From Streptomyces sp. Ru72 (GTDB lineage Bacteria > Actinomycetota > Actinomycetes > Streptomycetales > Streptomycetaceae): 64,000 nt of DNA. How positions within the stretch are numbered: position 1 is the first letter of the stretch; every line of letters begins with the position of its first letter. The notes beneath the pieces are model-generated. The model searched no databases. It saw nothing but the letters and a program-made list of their open reading frames with translations, and was not told the DNA's origin. The position numbers and the translations under genes are program-made. The stretch is from contig NZ_PQSR01000011.1 in the NCBI RefSeq assembly GCF_002920635.1, positions 62,001 through 126,000 of the forward strand, written 5' to 3'. This document shows, one piece after another, positions 1 through 10,140 of this stretch.

Positions 1-114
1 CCGGTGCCCCCTTCGCCGGGGGCACCGGGGCCGGCGCTTTGCGGTGCAGCCATTGTTCGTCGTACACACGTCCCCATGCCCCGGCCGGGCAGGGGGCATT
101 TCAGGGAGCCGGAG

Positions 115-1185
<1,071 letters not shown>

Positions 1186-1234
1186 GGCTCCGTACCAGCC
1201 GCACCCGGCCCGTACACAGCACCGGAGGACCAGC

Positions 1235-2080
1235 GTGAACCTGCTGCTCGCGGAGGTGGCCCAGGCCACCCAGCGGCTGGCCGACGCCGGCGTGCCCTCG
1301 CCGCGCAACGACGCGGAGGAGCTCGCCGCGTTCGTGCACGGCGTCAAGCGGGGCGAGCTGCACTCCGTGAAGGACTCGGACTTCGACGCCCGCTACTGGG
1401 AGGTCATCGCGCGCCGGGAGCAGCGCGAGCCGCTCCAGCACATCACCGGGCGCGCCTACTTCCGTTACCTGGAACTCCAGGTCGGACCCGGGGTGTTCGT
1501 ACCGCGCCCGGAGACCGAGTCGGTCGTCGGCTGGGCCATAGACGCCGTACGGGCCATGGACGTCGTCGAGCCGTGCATCGTGGACCTGTGCACCGGCTCC
1601 GGCGCCATCGCGCTCGCCCTGGCGCAGGAGGTGCCGCGCTCGCGCGTGCACGCCGTGGAGCTGTCCGAGGACGCCCTGCAGTGGACCCGCAAGAACATGG
1701 CGGGCTCCAGGGTCGACCTGCGTCAGGGAGACGCCCGTGACGCCTTCCCGGACCTCAACGGACAGGTCGACCTGGTGATCTCCAACCCGCCGTACATCCC
1801 GCTCACCGAGTGGGAGTACGTGGCCCCGGAGGCCCGGGACTACGACCCGGAGCTGGCCCTGTTCTCCGGCGAGGACGGCCTGGACCTCATCCGGGGCATC
1901 GAGCGCACCGCGCACCGGCTGCTGCGCCCCGGCGGTGTCGTCGTCATCGAGCACGCCGACACCCAGGGCGGCCAGGTGCCGTGGATCTTCACCGAGGAGC
2001 GGGGCTGGGCCGACGCGGCCGACCACCCCGACCTGAACAACCGGCCGCGCTTCGCGACCGCGCGCAAGGCGCTGCCGTGA
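1235..2080 (+). CDS. prmC: Peptide chain release factor N5-glutamine methyltransferase (HemK/PrmC)
   Basis: SAM-dependent enzyme that methylates the glutamine of the GGQ motif in release factors. The 281-residue product has a helical N-terminal substrate-binding region, the SAM-binding DLCTGSGAIAL motif (about 117-127) and the diagnostic catalytic NPPY motif (184-187). The GTG start at 1235 follows GGAGGA at a normal distance; a much longer open frame exists upstream but overlaps prfA and is not family-like. It lies 49 bases after prfA and is probably co-transcribed with it. Confidence 0.96.
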   Translation: MNLLLAEVAQATQRLADAGVPSPRNDAEELAAFVHGVKRGELHSVKDSDFDARYWEVIARREQREPLQHITGRAYFRYLELQVGPGVFVPRPETESVVGWAIDAVRAMDVVEPCIVDLCTGSGAIALALAQEVPRSRVHAVELSEDALQWTRKNMAGSRVDLRQGDARDAFPDLNGQVDLVISNPPYIPLTEWEYVAPEARDYDPELALFSGEDGLDLIRGIERTAHRLLRPGGVVVIEHADTQGGQVPWIFTEERGWADAADHPDLNNRPRFATARKALP

Positions 2081-2135
2081 GCATCCCTGAGACTGATTTC
2101 CCGCAGCAGTACGTGTACCAGGAGGCCAGCTGACA

Positions 2136-2783
2136 ATGGCACGGCGATACGACACCAACGACGCGACCGACCGCGCGACGGGTCTGCGCGAGGCCGCGTC
2201 CGCCGTCCGCCGTGGCGAACTCGTGGTGCTGCCGACCGACACGGTGTACGGCATCGGCGCCGACGCGTTCTCCGCGGAGGCCGTGGCCGACCTGCTCCAG
2301 GCCAAGGGCCGGGGCCGCAACATGCCCACGCCCGTCCTCATCGGCTCCCCGAACACGCTGCACGGCCTCGTCACGGACTTCTCCGAGATGGCGTGGGAGC
2401 TGGTGGACGCGTTCTGGCCGGGGGCCCTCACCCTCGTCACCAGGCACCAGCCGTCGCTGCAGTGGGACCTGGGGGACACCCGGGGCACCGTCGCCGTGCG
2501 GATGCCGCTGCACCCGGTCGCGATCGAGCTGCTGACGGAGGTCGGGCCGATGGCGGTCTCCTCCGCGAACCTCACCGGCCACCCGGCGCCGGAGACGTGC
2601 GACGCCGCGCAGGAGATGCTGGGCGACTCCGTCTCCGTCTACCTGGACGGCGGCCCCACCCCCGGCAACGTGCCGTCGTCGATCGTCGACGTCACCGGCA
2701 AGGTGCCCGTGCTGCTGCGCGAGGGCGCCCTGTCGCCGGAGGAGCTGCGCAAGGTCGTACCCGACCTCGAGGTGGCGAATTGA
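2136..2783 (+). CDS. tsaC: L-threonylcarbamoyladenylate synthase (TsaC/Sua5/YrdC family)
   Basis: Uses threonine, bicarbonate and ATP to make threonylcarbamoyl-AMP, the precursor for the universal t6A37 modification of ANN-decoding tRNAs. The 215-residue protein carries the YrdC core: LPTDTVYGIGADAFS near residue 30 and SSANLTG near residue 145. At this length it lacks the extra C-terminal domain of long Sua5 proteins. A clear ribosome binding site (AGGAGG, 2120-2125) precedes the ATG. Together with prfA and prmC it makes a translation-quality cluster. Confidence 0.94.
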   Translation: MARRYDTNDATDRATGLREAASAVRRGELVVLPTDTVYGIGADAFSAEAVADLLQAKGRGRNMPTPVLIGSPNTLHGLVTDFSEMAWELVDAFWPGALTLVTRHQPSLQWDLGDTRGTVAVRMPLHPVAIELLTEVGPMAVSSANLTGHPAPETCDAAQEMLGDSVSVYLDGGPTPGNVPSSIVDVTGKVPVLLREGALSPEELRKVVPDLEVAN

Positions 2784-2794
2784 CGGCCCCTGAC

Positions 2795-2852
2795 TCCCCC
2801 AAGCTCTCGGCTTCTCCCCCACTCTCGGCTTCGCTCGAGCGGGGGGACCCCC
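2795..2852. repeat. Palindromic Streptomyces-type repeat, family A, copy 1
   Basis: GC-rich element with the core CCCCCAAGCTC, then TCGGCTTCGCTCGAGC, then GGGGGGACCCCCA; its ends can pair C-tract to G-tract. The 5' part is partly duplicated (CTCTCGGCTTC occurs twice). It fills the gap between tsaC and the phosphatase-like gene. Related copies are at 3621-3654, 14731-14769 (inverted orientation) and 28012-28058 (inside a gene). Confidence 0.75.
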
Positions 2853-2871
2853 ATGAGCAGGGGGCACTCCC

Positions 2872-3531
2872 ATGCGTGGCATAGGCAACGGGGACGAGAC
2901 GGGGGACCCGGCCCAGCCGGGTCCGCCCCACGACACCTTCCGCATCCTCCACGTCAGCACCGGCAACGTGTGCCGCTCGCCGATCACCGAGCGGCTGACC
3001 CGGCACGCCCTGGCGGACCGGCTCGGCGACCCGCTGGGGGGCGGGGTCATCGTCGAGAGCGCAGGCACCTGGGGCCATGAGGGCGCGCCCATGGAGGCGA
3101 ACGCGGAGGCGGTCCTCGCGGACTTCGGGGCGGACGCCTCCGGGTTCGTGGGGCGGGAACTGCTGGACGAGCACGTCATCCGGGCCGACCTGGTGCTGAC
3201 CGCGACCCGCGACCACCGGGCGCAGGTCATCTCGATGGGGCACTCGGCGGGGCTGCGCACGTTCACGCTGAAGGAGTTCACCCGGCTGGTGCGCGCGATA
3301 GACCCGGCCACCCTGCCGCCCCTGGAGGACGGCGTGGTCGCGCGGGCGCGGGCGCTGGTGCGTGCTGCGGCGGCTCTACGCGGGTGGCTTCTGGCGCCGA
3401 CGGCGGAGGCGGACGAGGTGTACGACCCGTACGGAGCGCCTCTGCCCTTCTTCCGGTCGATCGGGGACGAGATCCATCAGGCGCTGGAGCCGGTGGTGAC
3501 GGCGCTGACGGGGGTGCCTGCGCGGACGTAG
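2872..3531 (+). CDS. Low-molecular-weight protein tyrosine phosphatase-like protein, nucleophile replaced by serine
   Basis: The 219-residue product matches the low-molecular-weight tyrosine phosphatase fold. In the P-loop, however, the family motif C-x4-C-R-S reads S29-T-G-N-V-C-R35-S-P, so the catalytic first cysteine is serine (codon AGC). The arginine and the general-acid DP loop (D185-P186 within EVYDPYG) remain. Family proteins are about 155 residues; this one has a roughly 20-residue N-terminal extension and a longer helical insert. It may be a phosphate-binding pseudophosphatase or a weak hydrolase. The upstream region is occupied by a repeat, so the ATG at 2872 is only moderately supported; a later start is possible. 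Confidence 0.85.
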   Translation: MRGIGNGDETGDPAQPGPPHDTFRILHVSTGNVCRSPITERLTRHALADRLGDPLGGGVIVESAGTWGHEGAPMEANAEAVLADFGADASGFVGRELLDEHVIRADLVLTATRDHRAQVISMGHSAGLRTFTLKEFTRLVRAIDPATLPPLEDGVVARARALVRAAAALRGWLLAPTAEADEVYDPYGAPLPFFRSIGDEIHQALEPVVTALTGVPART

Positions 3532-3620
3532 GGTGCCGTGGCGTTCGGGCGCACCGGCGTGTGCGGTGCCCGGGGCGCGGTGCCCGGGGAGAGGTCGCGC
3601 AGCCCCGGTGCCACGGGGCG

Positions 3621-3654
3621 CCTTCCCCGAGCTCCTCGAGCAGGGGGACCCCAG
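3621..3654. repeat. Palindromic repeat, family A, degenerate copy
   Basis: Contains CCTTCCCCGAGCTC, CTCGAGCAGGGGGACCCCA: the same C-tract, CTCGAGC and GGGGGACCCC arrangement as the copy at 2795-2852, but lacking the middle TCGGCTTCG portion. Confidence 0.6.
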
Positions 3655-3713
3655 TGCTCACCCGTGCCGCCGGGGCGGCACGGCTGCCCGCCGTTGCGGC
3701 TGCTGCGGCCACA

Positions 3714-3745
3714 GCGCCCCGTAGGGGGCGCCGGGAACCGCGCGA
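3714..3745. repeat. Hairpin repeat, family B, copy 1
   Basis: GCGCCCC (3714-3720) pairs with GGGGCGC (3725-3731) around a GTAG loop, followed by a conserved tail GGGAACCGCGCGAC-GGCCGC. A second copy with the same tail is at 44151-44185. I recognise this hairpin-plus-tail as a frequent intergenic element in Streptomyces chromosomes. Confidence 0.65.
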
Positions 3746-3875
3746 CAGGCCGCGGCGAAGCCCCGGTCGCCGTGACCACGGAACGCCCGAGCTCTGAGGG
3801 CCCCCGATACCGGGCGTCCCAGCCGTCCCCGGCCTACATTGGTGCTACATCCCCGTCGTCGCCCGGGAGCTCACC

Positions 3876-5117
3876 ATGGCGGTCATCCCCACGCTCGAGG
3901 CCGACGTCCTGCGGCGGCAGGACCCCGAGATGGCCGAGCTCCTGCTCGGGGAGCTGGCACGGCAGTCGACGACCCTGCAACTGATCGCCGCGGAGAACTT
4001 CAGTTCGCCGGCGGTGCTCGCCGCCCTGGGGTCCCCGCTGGCCAACAAGTACGCCGAGGGATACCCCGGCGCCCGGCACCACGGCGGGTGCGAGATCGTC
4101 GACGTCGCCGAGCGCCTCGCCGTGGAGCGGGCCAAGGCCCTCTTCGGTGCCGAGCACGCGAATGTGCAGTGCCACTCGGGGTCGTCGGCGATGCTCGCCG
4201 CGTACGCCGCCCTGCTCCGCCCCGGCGACACCGTGCTCGCCCTCGGGCTGCCGCACGGCGGCCATCTCACGCACGGCTCACCCGCCAACTTCTCCGGCCG
4301 CTGGTTCGACTTCGTCGGCTACGGAGTCGAGGCGGAGTCGGGGCTCATGGACCACGCGCAGGTGCGCGCCCTGGCTCGTGCACACCGCCCGAAGGCCATC
4401 GTGTGCGGGTCGATCGCCTACCCGCGCCACATCGACTACGCCTTCTTCCGGGAGGTCGCCGACGAGGTGGGCGCGTATCTCATCGCCGACGCCGCGCACC
4501 CGATCGGGCTCGTGGCCGGGGGAGCGGCGCCCAGTCCGGTCCCGTACGCCGACATCGTCTGCGCCACCACGCACAAGGTGCTGCGCGGTCCGCGCGGCGG
4601 CATGATCCTGTGCGGAAGCGAACTGGCCGAGCGCGTGGACCGGGCCGTCTTCCCGTTCACCCAGGGCGGCGCGCAGATGCACACCATCGCGGCCAAGGCC
4701 GTCGCGTTCGGGGAGGCGGCGACGGACGCCTTCGCCGCGTACGTCCACCGGGTGGTCGCCAATGCACGGGCGCTCGCGGCGGGACTGGCCGCCGAGGGGC
4801 TGCACATCACCACCGAGGGCACCGACACACACCTGATCATCGCCGATCCGGCGCCGCTGGGCGTCGACGGCCGCAGCGCGCGCGGGCTGCTGGCCGCCGC
4901 CGGGATGGTCCTGGACTGCTGTGCGCTGCCGCACGGCGACGCCCGTGGCCTGCGCCTGGGCACCGCCGCGCTGACGACCCAGGGCATGGGCGAGGGCGAA
5001 ATGGCGTATGTGGCGGCCCTGTTCGCGGCCGTGATCCGCCAGGAGACGGAGGCCAGGACGGCACGCGAGAAAGTGCGGGATCTCACCGAGGGATTTCCGC
5101 CGTATCCCGGGCGATGA
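3876..5117 (+). CDS. glyA: Serine hydroxymethyltransferase, divergent paralogue
   Basis: PLP enzyme interconverting serine and glycine with tetrahydrofolate. The 413-residue protein keeps LIAAENF, NKYAEGYPG, HGGHLTHGSP, the PLP-lysine motif TTHKVLRGPRGG (about 230) and LRLGTAALTTQG near the carboxylate-binding arginine. It departs from the usual enzyme at several normally constant places: the tyrosine pair after YPG-x-R is HH, DxAH is followed by PIGLVAGG, and FPGTQGGP reads FPFTQGGAQ. This suggests a specialised paralogue rather than the housekeeping enzyme. It stands alone, 344 bases from the upstream gene. Confidence 0.88.
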   Translation: MAVIPTLEADVLRRQDPEMAELLLGELARQSTTLQLIAAENFSSPAVLAALGSPLANKYAEGYPGARHHGGCEIVDVAERLAVERAKALFGAEHANVQCHSGSSAMLAAYAALLRPGDTVLALGLPHGGHLTHGSPANFSGRWFDFVGYGVEAESGLMDHAQVRALARAHRPKAIVCGSIAYPRHIDYAFFREVADEVGAYLIADAAHPIGLVAGGAAPSPVPYADIVCATTHKVLRGPRGGMILCGSELAERVDRAVFPFTQGGAQMHTIAAKAVAFGEAATDAFAAYVHRVVANARALAAGLAAEGLHITTEGTDTHLIIADPAPLGVDGRSARGLLAAAGMVLDCCALPHGDARGLRLGTAALTTQGMGEGEMAYVAALFAAVIRQETEARTAREKVRDLTEGFPPYPGR

Positions 5118-5243
5118 GGGGTAGGCGCGCGTTATACACAGCCACACGTGCAACCATCTTCGCTACCCGTGAGTCCTCATCCGTATGCACGCGAAGCTAG
5201 GGTGTGGGGCTGAGGACGCCCAGCGAGACCTGTGGGGAAGCCC

Positions 5244-6581
5244 GTGCGTGAATACCTGCTGACGCTCTGCATCACGGCCGCGGTGACGTATCTGCTGACA
5301 GGGCCGGTACGCAAATTCGCGATCGTGGCAGGAGCGATGCCGGAGATCCGGGCCCGGGACGTGCACCGGGAACCGACGCCCCGGCTCGGCGGGATCGCCA
5401 TGTTCTTCGGTCTGTGCGCGGGCCTGCTGGCCGCCGACCACCTCAAGAACCTCAACGAGGTCTTCGCGAAGTCCAACGAGCCCCGGGCGCTGCTCTCCGG
5501 AGCGGCCCTCATCTGGCTGATCGGTGTGCTGGACGACAAGTTCGAGATCGACGCCCTGATCAAGCTGGGCGGCCAGATGATCGCGGCGGGTGTGATGGTC
5601 ATGCAGGGTCTGACCATCCTGTGGCTGCCGGTCCCGGGCGTCGGCACGGTCTCGCTCACCCCCTGGCAGGGCACCCTGCTGACCGTGGCGCTGGTCGTCA
5701 TCACGATCAACGCGGTCAACTTCGTCGACGGTCTCGACGGTCTCGCCGCCGGCATGGTGTGCATCGCGTCGGCGGCGTTCTTCATGTACGCGTACCGGAT
5801 CTGGTACGGCTACGGGCTCGAGGCCGCCGCCCCCGCCACCCTCTTCGCGGCCGTCCTGATGGGCATGTGCCTGGGCTTCCTGCCGCACAACATGCACCCG
5901 GCGCGGATCTTCATGGGCGACTCGGGATCGATGCTGATCGGGCTGGTGCTGGCCGCCGGTGCCATTTCCATCACCGGGCAGGTGGACCCGGACGCGATGA
6001 ACCTCTTCTCCGGGTCCGAGCGCGCCACGGTGCACGCCACCGTCCCCGTCTACATCCCGCTGCTGCTTCCGCTGACGATCATCGCCGTGCCGGTCGCCGA
6101 CTTCTTCCTCGCGATCGTGCGCCGTACCTGGCGCGGCCAGTCCCCGTTCGCCGCCGACCGCGGTCATCTGCACCACCGGCTGCTGGAGATCGGGCACTCG
6201 CACAGCCGCGCGGTGCTGATCATGTACTTCTGGTCGGCGCTCATCGCCTTCGGCGCCCTCGGTTACTCCGTGAACTCCGCGTCCATGTGGATCGTGCTCG
6301 GCATCGTGGTGCTCAGCGCGGTCGGTCTGGTGCTGCTCCTGCTGCCGCGGTTCACGCCGCGCGCCCCGCAGTGGGCCGAGTCCTTCGTGCCTCCGCGCTA
6401 CCGCCGTCGGCGCGGCACCGCCGCGAAGCAGCTGCCGGCCGCCGCGTACGCCGGGAGTGGGCAGGCGCGGCAGGAGGAGCACCGCACCCCTGTCGTCGCA
6501 GGCGTCTCGGGCGTCAACGGAGCCACCGCCATCGGCACCCGTGCGCGGATGGACCGCAGCCGGGCGGAGTCGTCACGCTGA
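5244..6581 (+). CDS. wecA: Polyprenyl-phosphate N-acetylglucosaminyl-1-phosphate transferase family protein (WecA/MraY superfamily)
   Basis: Integral membrane enzyme that transfers a sugar-1-phosphate from a UDP-sugar to a polyprenyl phosphate carrier, starting cell-wall glycopolymer synthesis. Visible motifs are GVLDDK (Mg site), NAVNFVDGLDGLAAG, FMGDSGS and a cytoplasmic GHLHHRLLEIGHSH loop; about ten hydrophobic segments cover residues 5-365, followed by a charged tail. Two GTG starts are possible, 5232 and 5244; 5244 is preferred because GGGGAAG lies just upstream and the protein then starts MREYLLTLC. The exact sugar is not determinable. It is just upstream of the atp operon. Confidence 0.9.
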   Translation: MREYLLTLCITAAVTYLLTGPVRKFAIVAGAMPEIRARDVHREPTPRLGGIAMFFGLCAGLLAADHLKNLNEVFAKSNEPRALLSGAALIWLIGVLDDKFEIDALIKLGGQMIAAGVMVMQGLTILWLPVPGVGTVSLTPWQGTLLTVALVVITINAVNFVDGLDGLAAGMVCIASAAFFMYAYRIWYGYGLEAAAPATLFAAVLMGMCLGFLPHNMHPARIFMGDSGSMLIGLVLAAGAISITGQVDPDAMNLFSGSERATVHATVPVYIPLLLPLTIIAVPVADFFLAIVRRTWRGQSPFAADRGHLHHRLLEIGHSHSRAVLIMYFWSALIAFGALGYSVNSASMWIVLGIVVLSAVGLVLLLLPRFTPRAPQWAESFVPPRYRRRRGTAAKQLPAAAYAGSGQARQEEHRTPVVAGVSGVNGATAIGTRARMDRSRAESSR

Positions 6582-6693
6582 CGTGCAAGGTAAGAATCTG
6601 GCGAGCGCGTTGCCCAATCGTGGGGGCGCAAAGCATCGCAATACCAGACAAGGTGCCGCCGTGTCCGCGCAGACGGGCAGATTCACTCTCATG

Positions 6694-6755
6694 TGTGACA
6701 GTAGGCACACCACCTAGGTAAAGACCGCATCAAATAGTTTGTGATACGGTTCACG
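6694..6755. promoter_or_regulatory. Two Crp-like palindromic sites upstream of the atp operon
   Basis: TGTGACAGTAGGCACA (6694-6709) fits the pattern GTG-N6-GNCAC reported for Streptomyces Crp. TGTGATACGGTTCACG (6740-6755) fits the classical TGTGA-N6-TCAC form. Centres are 46 bp apart. Both sit in the 298-base gap before atpI. Seen in sequence; binding is inferred. Confidence 0.5.
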
Positions 6756-6879
6756 AGAACCCCGGGATAGAGCCGGAGGGCCCCGATGCGACGGCCCCTC
6801 GGCGTGCGGACTTCGCTCGGCCCGGGACTACGCTCGTCCATGACGACACCCTGCCCCCTGTGAAAGCGGAGTTGCCGCC

Positions 6880-7317
6880 ATGCCGTCCAATGACGCCCGG
6901 AACCTTCTGCAGATCGCTGTGCCCACAGCGTCTGCCGGCGCGGTCGCCGTCGTCGTCAGCGGTGTTGTCGCGGGCGGCAAGGGAGCGATCGGGGCGGCCG
7001 TCGGCACGGTGCTCGCCGTCCTCTTCATGGGGATCGGGCTCTACGTCCTGCAGTGGACGGCGAAGTCCCTCCCGCACCTGTTCCAGGCCATGGGGCTGAT
7101 GCTCTACATGGCCCAGCTGCTGCTGCTCCTGATCTTCGTGGGCCTCTTCAAGGGCACTTCTCTCTTCAACCCCAAGACGTTCGCGCTCACGCTCGTCGTC
7201 ACCACGGTCGTCTGGATGGCCGCGCAGGCGCGTGCGCACATGAAGGCCAAGATCTTCTACGTCGACCCGGACTCCCAGAAGAGCGAGAAGCCCGAGAAGA
7301 CAGGGCCCGCGTCGTGA
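6880..7317 (+). CDS. atpI: ATP synthase protein I-like membrane protein
   Basis: A 145-residue protein with four hydrophobic segments (about 12-30, 36-56, 67-88, 98-115) and a charged C-terminal tail, placed directly upstream of atpB. AtpI proteins assist assembly of the c-ring and are poorly conserved, so assignment rests on size, topology and position. The ATG at 6880 has GCGGAG about 10 bases upstream. A 225-base gap separates it from atpB, long enough for a separate promoter. Confidence 0.85.
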   Translation: MPSNDARNLLQIAVPTASAGAVAVVVSGVVAGGKGAIGAAVGTVLAVLFMGIGLYVLQWTAKSLPHLFQAMGLMLYMAQLLLLLIFVGLFKGTSLFNPKTFALTLVVTTVVWMAAQARAHMKAKIFYVDPDSQKSEKPEKTGPAS

Positions 7318-7542
7318 GGGGTAGGGCCGGGATAAAGAGTTGTGAGATCTCCTGCTATCGTCCGGTGCCAACTGCGGCATCGCGGGCGCGGGCATCTGAG
7401 CTGACGCCTGCTCACACGCGAGGCTCGATGCCCCCCAGCCGCCCCCACATCCGTAACACCAGTCCGGTGCCGACCCGCGGCTGCGCGCCGCGCCGACACA
7501 ACGAGGTTGCCGTACCCATGCGTCATGCCGAAGGAGCCCGCG

Positions 7543-8361
7543 GTGAGTGCTGACCAGACCCAGCTCGCCTTTGACTGGAGTTGTCGGGTCCTGTCCGACA
7601 ACGGGTGCGGTTTCCCGGCCCCTGGCCTGCAATCCTTCTTGTTCAAGCCGCTTGCCACGGTCGGAGGCTTCGAGTTCAACAAGGTGATGCTGCTCGCGCT
7701 CGTCACCACCCTGCTCATCGTCGTCTTCTTCACGGCGGCCTTCGGCAAGGCCAAGGTCGTCCCGGGCAAGCTGCAGATGATCGGTGAGGCCGGTTACGAC
7801 TTCGTCCGCCGCGGCATCGTCTACGAGACGCTGGGCAAGCGGGAGGGCGAGAAGTACGTCCCCTTCATGGTCTCGCTGTTCTTCTTCATCTGGATCATGA
7901 ACGTCTGGTCCGTGATTCCGCTGGCCCAGTTCCCGGTCTCCTCGGTGATCGCCTTCCCGATGGTCCTGGCGGCGATCGTCTACATCACCTGGGTCGCGCT
8001 CACCTTCAAGAAGCACGGCTTCGTCGGCTTCTTCAAGAACGTCACGGGCTACGACAAGTCGCTCGGTGCCGTGCTGCCGCTCGTCATGGTCATCGAGTTC
8101 TTCTCGAACCTCCTGGTGCGCCCGTTCACGCACGCCGTGCGACTGTTCGCCAACATGTTCGCCGGCCACCTGATGCTGGTCATGTTCACCGTGGCCTCCT
8201 GGTACCTGCTGAACAGCTGGCTCGTCGTGGGCGCCGGTGTGTCGTTCATCATGACGATGGCCATGATCTGCTTCGAGCTCTTCGTGCAGGCCGTCCAGGC
8301 GTACGTGTTCGTCCTCCTGGCCTGCTCCTACATTCAGGGTGCTCTCGCCGAGCACCACTGA
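7543..8361 (+). CDS. atpB: F0F1 ATP synthase subunit a
   Basis: Membrane subunit forming the proton half-channels next to the c-ring. The 272-residue protein has 5-6 hydrophobic helices and the family motif FSNLLVRPFTHAVRLFANMFAGH, including the essential arginine, and a C-terminal FELFVQAVQAYVFVLL helix. The GTG at 7543 is preferred over upstream in-frame starts because AAGGAG (7531-7536) lies six bases before it, giving a start MSADQTQLAF. Confidence 0.96.
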   Translation: MSADQTQLAFDWSCRVLSDNGCGFPAPGLQSFLFKPLATVGGFEFNKVMLLALVTTLLIVVFFTAAFGKAKVVPGKLQMIGEAGYDFVRRGIVYETLGKREGEKYVPFMVSLFFFIWIMNVWSVIPLAQFPVSSVIAFPMVLAAIVYITWVALTFKKHGFVGFFKNVTGYDKSLGAVLPLVMVIEFFSNLLVRPFTHAVRLFANMFAGHLMLVMFTVASWYLLNSWLVVGAGVSFIMTMAMICFELFVQAVQAYVFVLLACSYIQGALAEHH

Positions 8362-8682
<321 letters not shown>

Positions 8683-8721
8683 TCACCTTCTTACTGACAC
8701 GAACCGACGAAAGGCACTGAT

Positions 8722-9273
8722 GTGATCGCCAACCTGGTACAGCTGGCGGCCGAGGAGACGGAGCAGAACCCGCTCCTCCCGGCCGGTCCCGAGCTGCTCG
8801 TCGGCACCATCGCCTTCGCCATCGTGTTCTTCTTCTTCTGGAAGAAGCTGCTTCCGAACATCAACAAGGTTCTGGAGGAGCGTCGCGCGGCGATCGAAGG
8901 CGGCATCGAAGAGGCCGACGCCATGAAGGTCGAGGCCCAGAGCGTGCTGGAGCAGTACAAGGCTCAGCTCGCCGAAGCCCGGCACGAGGCCGCGCGGCTG
9001 CGCCAGGAGGCGCAGGAGCAGGGCGCCGCCCTCATCGCCGAGATGCGCGCGGAAGGCCAGCGGCAGCGTGAGGAGATCATCGCCGCCGGTCACGCGCAGA
9101 TCGAGGCCGACCGCAAGGCCGCCTCGCAGACCCTGCGGCAGGACGTCGGCAGGCTCGCCACCGAGCTGGCCGGCAAGCTCGTCGGCGAGTCCCTCGAGGA
9201 CCACGCCCGGCAGAGCCGCGTGATCGACCGCTTCCTCGACGAGCTCGAGGAGAAGGCCGAGGCCGCGCGATGA
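8722..9273 (+). CDS. atpF: F0F1 ATP synthase subunit b
   Basis: Peripheral stalk subunit, 183 residues. A short polar N-terminal extension of about 27 residues precedes a single transmembrane helix (about 28-45, FAIVFFFFWKKLLP), then a long charged coiled coil to the end. The GTG start follows a GAAAGGCA sequence. The stop overlaps atpH by four bases (ATGA), indicating translational coupling. Confidence 0.95.
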   Translation: MIANLVQLAAEETEQNPLLPAGPELLVGTIAFAIVFFFFWKKLLPNINKVLEERRAAIEGGIEEADAMKVEAQSVLEQYKAQLAEARHEAARLRQEAQEQGAALIAEMRAEGQRQREEIIAAGHAQIEADRKAASQTLRQDVGRLATELAGKLVGESLEDHARQSRVIDRFLDELEEKAEAAR

Positions 9274-10085
9274 ACGGAGCGAGCCGCGAGGCCCTGGCAG
9301 CCGCACGCGAGCGTCTCGACGCGCTGACGGACGCAACGTCCGTGGACGCGGCGCAGCTCGCCGACGAGCTGGCCGCCGTCACCGCGCTGCTCGACCGCGA
9401 GGCGTCGCTGCGCCGGGTCCTCACCGACCCGGCGCGGGCCGGCGAGGCCAAGGCAGGGCTGGCCCAGAGCCTGCTCGGCGGCCAGGTCGGCGGGCCGGTC
9501 GTGGACCTGCTGTCCGGCATGGTGCGCTCGCGCTGGTCGCAGTCGCGCGACCTGGTCGACGCGCTGGAGGAGCTGGCGAACCTCGCCGACCTCACCGCCG
9601 CCGAGAAGGCGGGCGCGCTGGACGACGTCGAGGACGAGCTGTTCCGGTTCGCCCGGATCGTCTCCTCGAACACCGAGCTGCGCGCCGCGCTCACGGACCG
9701 TGCCGCCGGCACCCCGGCCAAGATCGAGCTGCTGCACCGGCTGCTCGGCGGTCGCGCCGACGTCGCGACCGAGCGTCTGGTCACGCGTCTTGTGACCGCG
9801 CCGCGGGGACGTAGCCTGGAATCGGGAATCGAGTCCCTGTCCAAGCTGGCCGCCGCCCGCCGTGACCGCCTGGTCGCCGTGGTCACCTCGGCGGTCCCGC
9901 TGAGCGACACCCAGAAGCGGCGCCTCGGTGCCGCACTGGCGGGGCTCTACGGCCGCCAGATGCACCTCAACCTGGACGTCGACCCCGAGGTCGTCGGAGG
10001 GATCCGGGTGCAGGTCGGTGACGAGGTCATCAACGGTTCGATCGCGGACCGACTCGAGGACGCCGGCCGCCGCATGGCGAGCTAG
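9270..10085 (+). CDS. atpH: F0F1 ATP synthase subunit delta
   Basis: Connects the F1 head to the b-dimer stalk. At 271 residues it is about 90 longer than the E. coli protein, as usual in actinobacteria, where the N-terminal region is extended. The C-terminal half contains the conserved delta motif ([19 protein letters not shown] ... [22 protein letters not shown]). It overlaps atpF by four bases and is followed by an unusual hairpin region before atpA. Confidence 0.95.
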   Translation: MNGASREALAAARERLDALTDATSVDAAQLADELAAVTALLDREASLRRVLTDPARAGEAKAGLAQSLLGGQVGGPVVDLLSGMVRSRWSQSRDLVDALEELANLADLTAAEKAGALDDVEDELFRFARIVSSNTELRAALTDRAAGTPAKIELLHRLLGGRADVATERLVTRLVTAPRGRSLESGIESLSKLAAARRDRLVAVVTSAVPLSDTQKRRLGAALAGLYGRQMHLNLDVDPEVVGGIRVQVGDEVINGSIADRLEDAGRRMAS

Positions 10086-10140
10086 CACAACTCCACAAGC
10101 AGTACTACGGCCCGGGTTGGGCCGTGCAGAGGATGCAGAG

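Larger units (their letters stand above)
3532..3875. other. Intergenic region with two repeat copies, no convincing gene
   Basis: This 344-base gap holds a degenerate family A repeat (about 3621-3654) and a family B repeat (about 3714-3745), plus GC-rich palindromic filler such as GGTGCCCGGGGCGCGGTGCC. Open frames here are shadows created by high GC and none has a family-like product. The glyA promoter probably lies in the last 80 bases. Confidence 0.6.
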
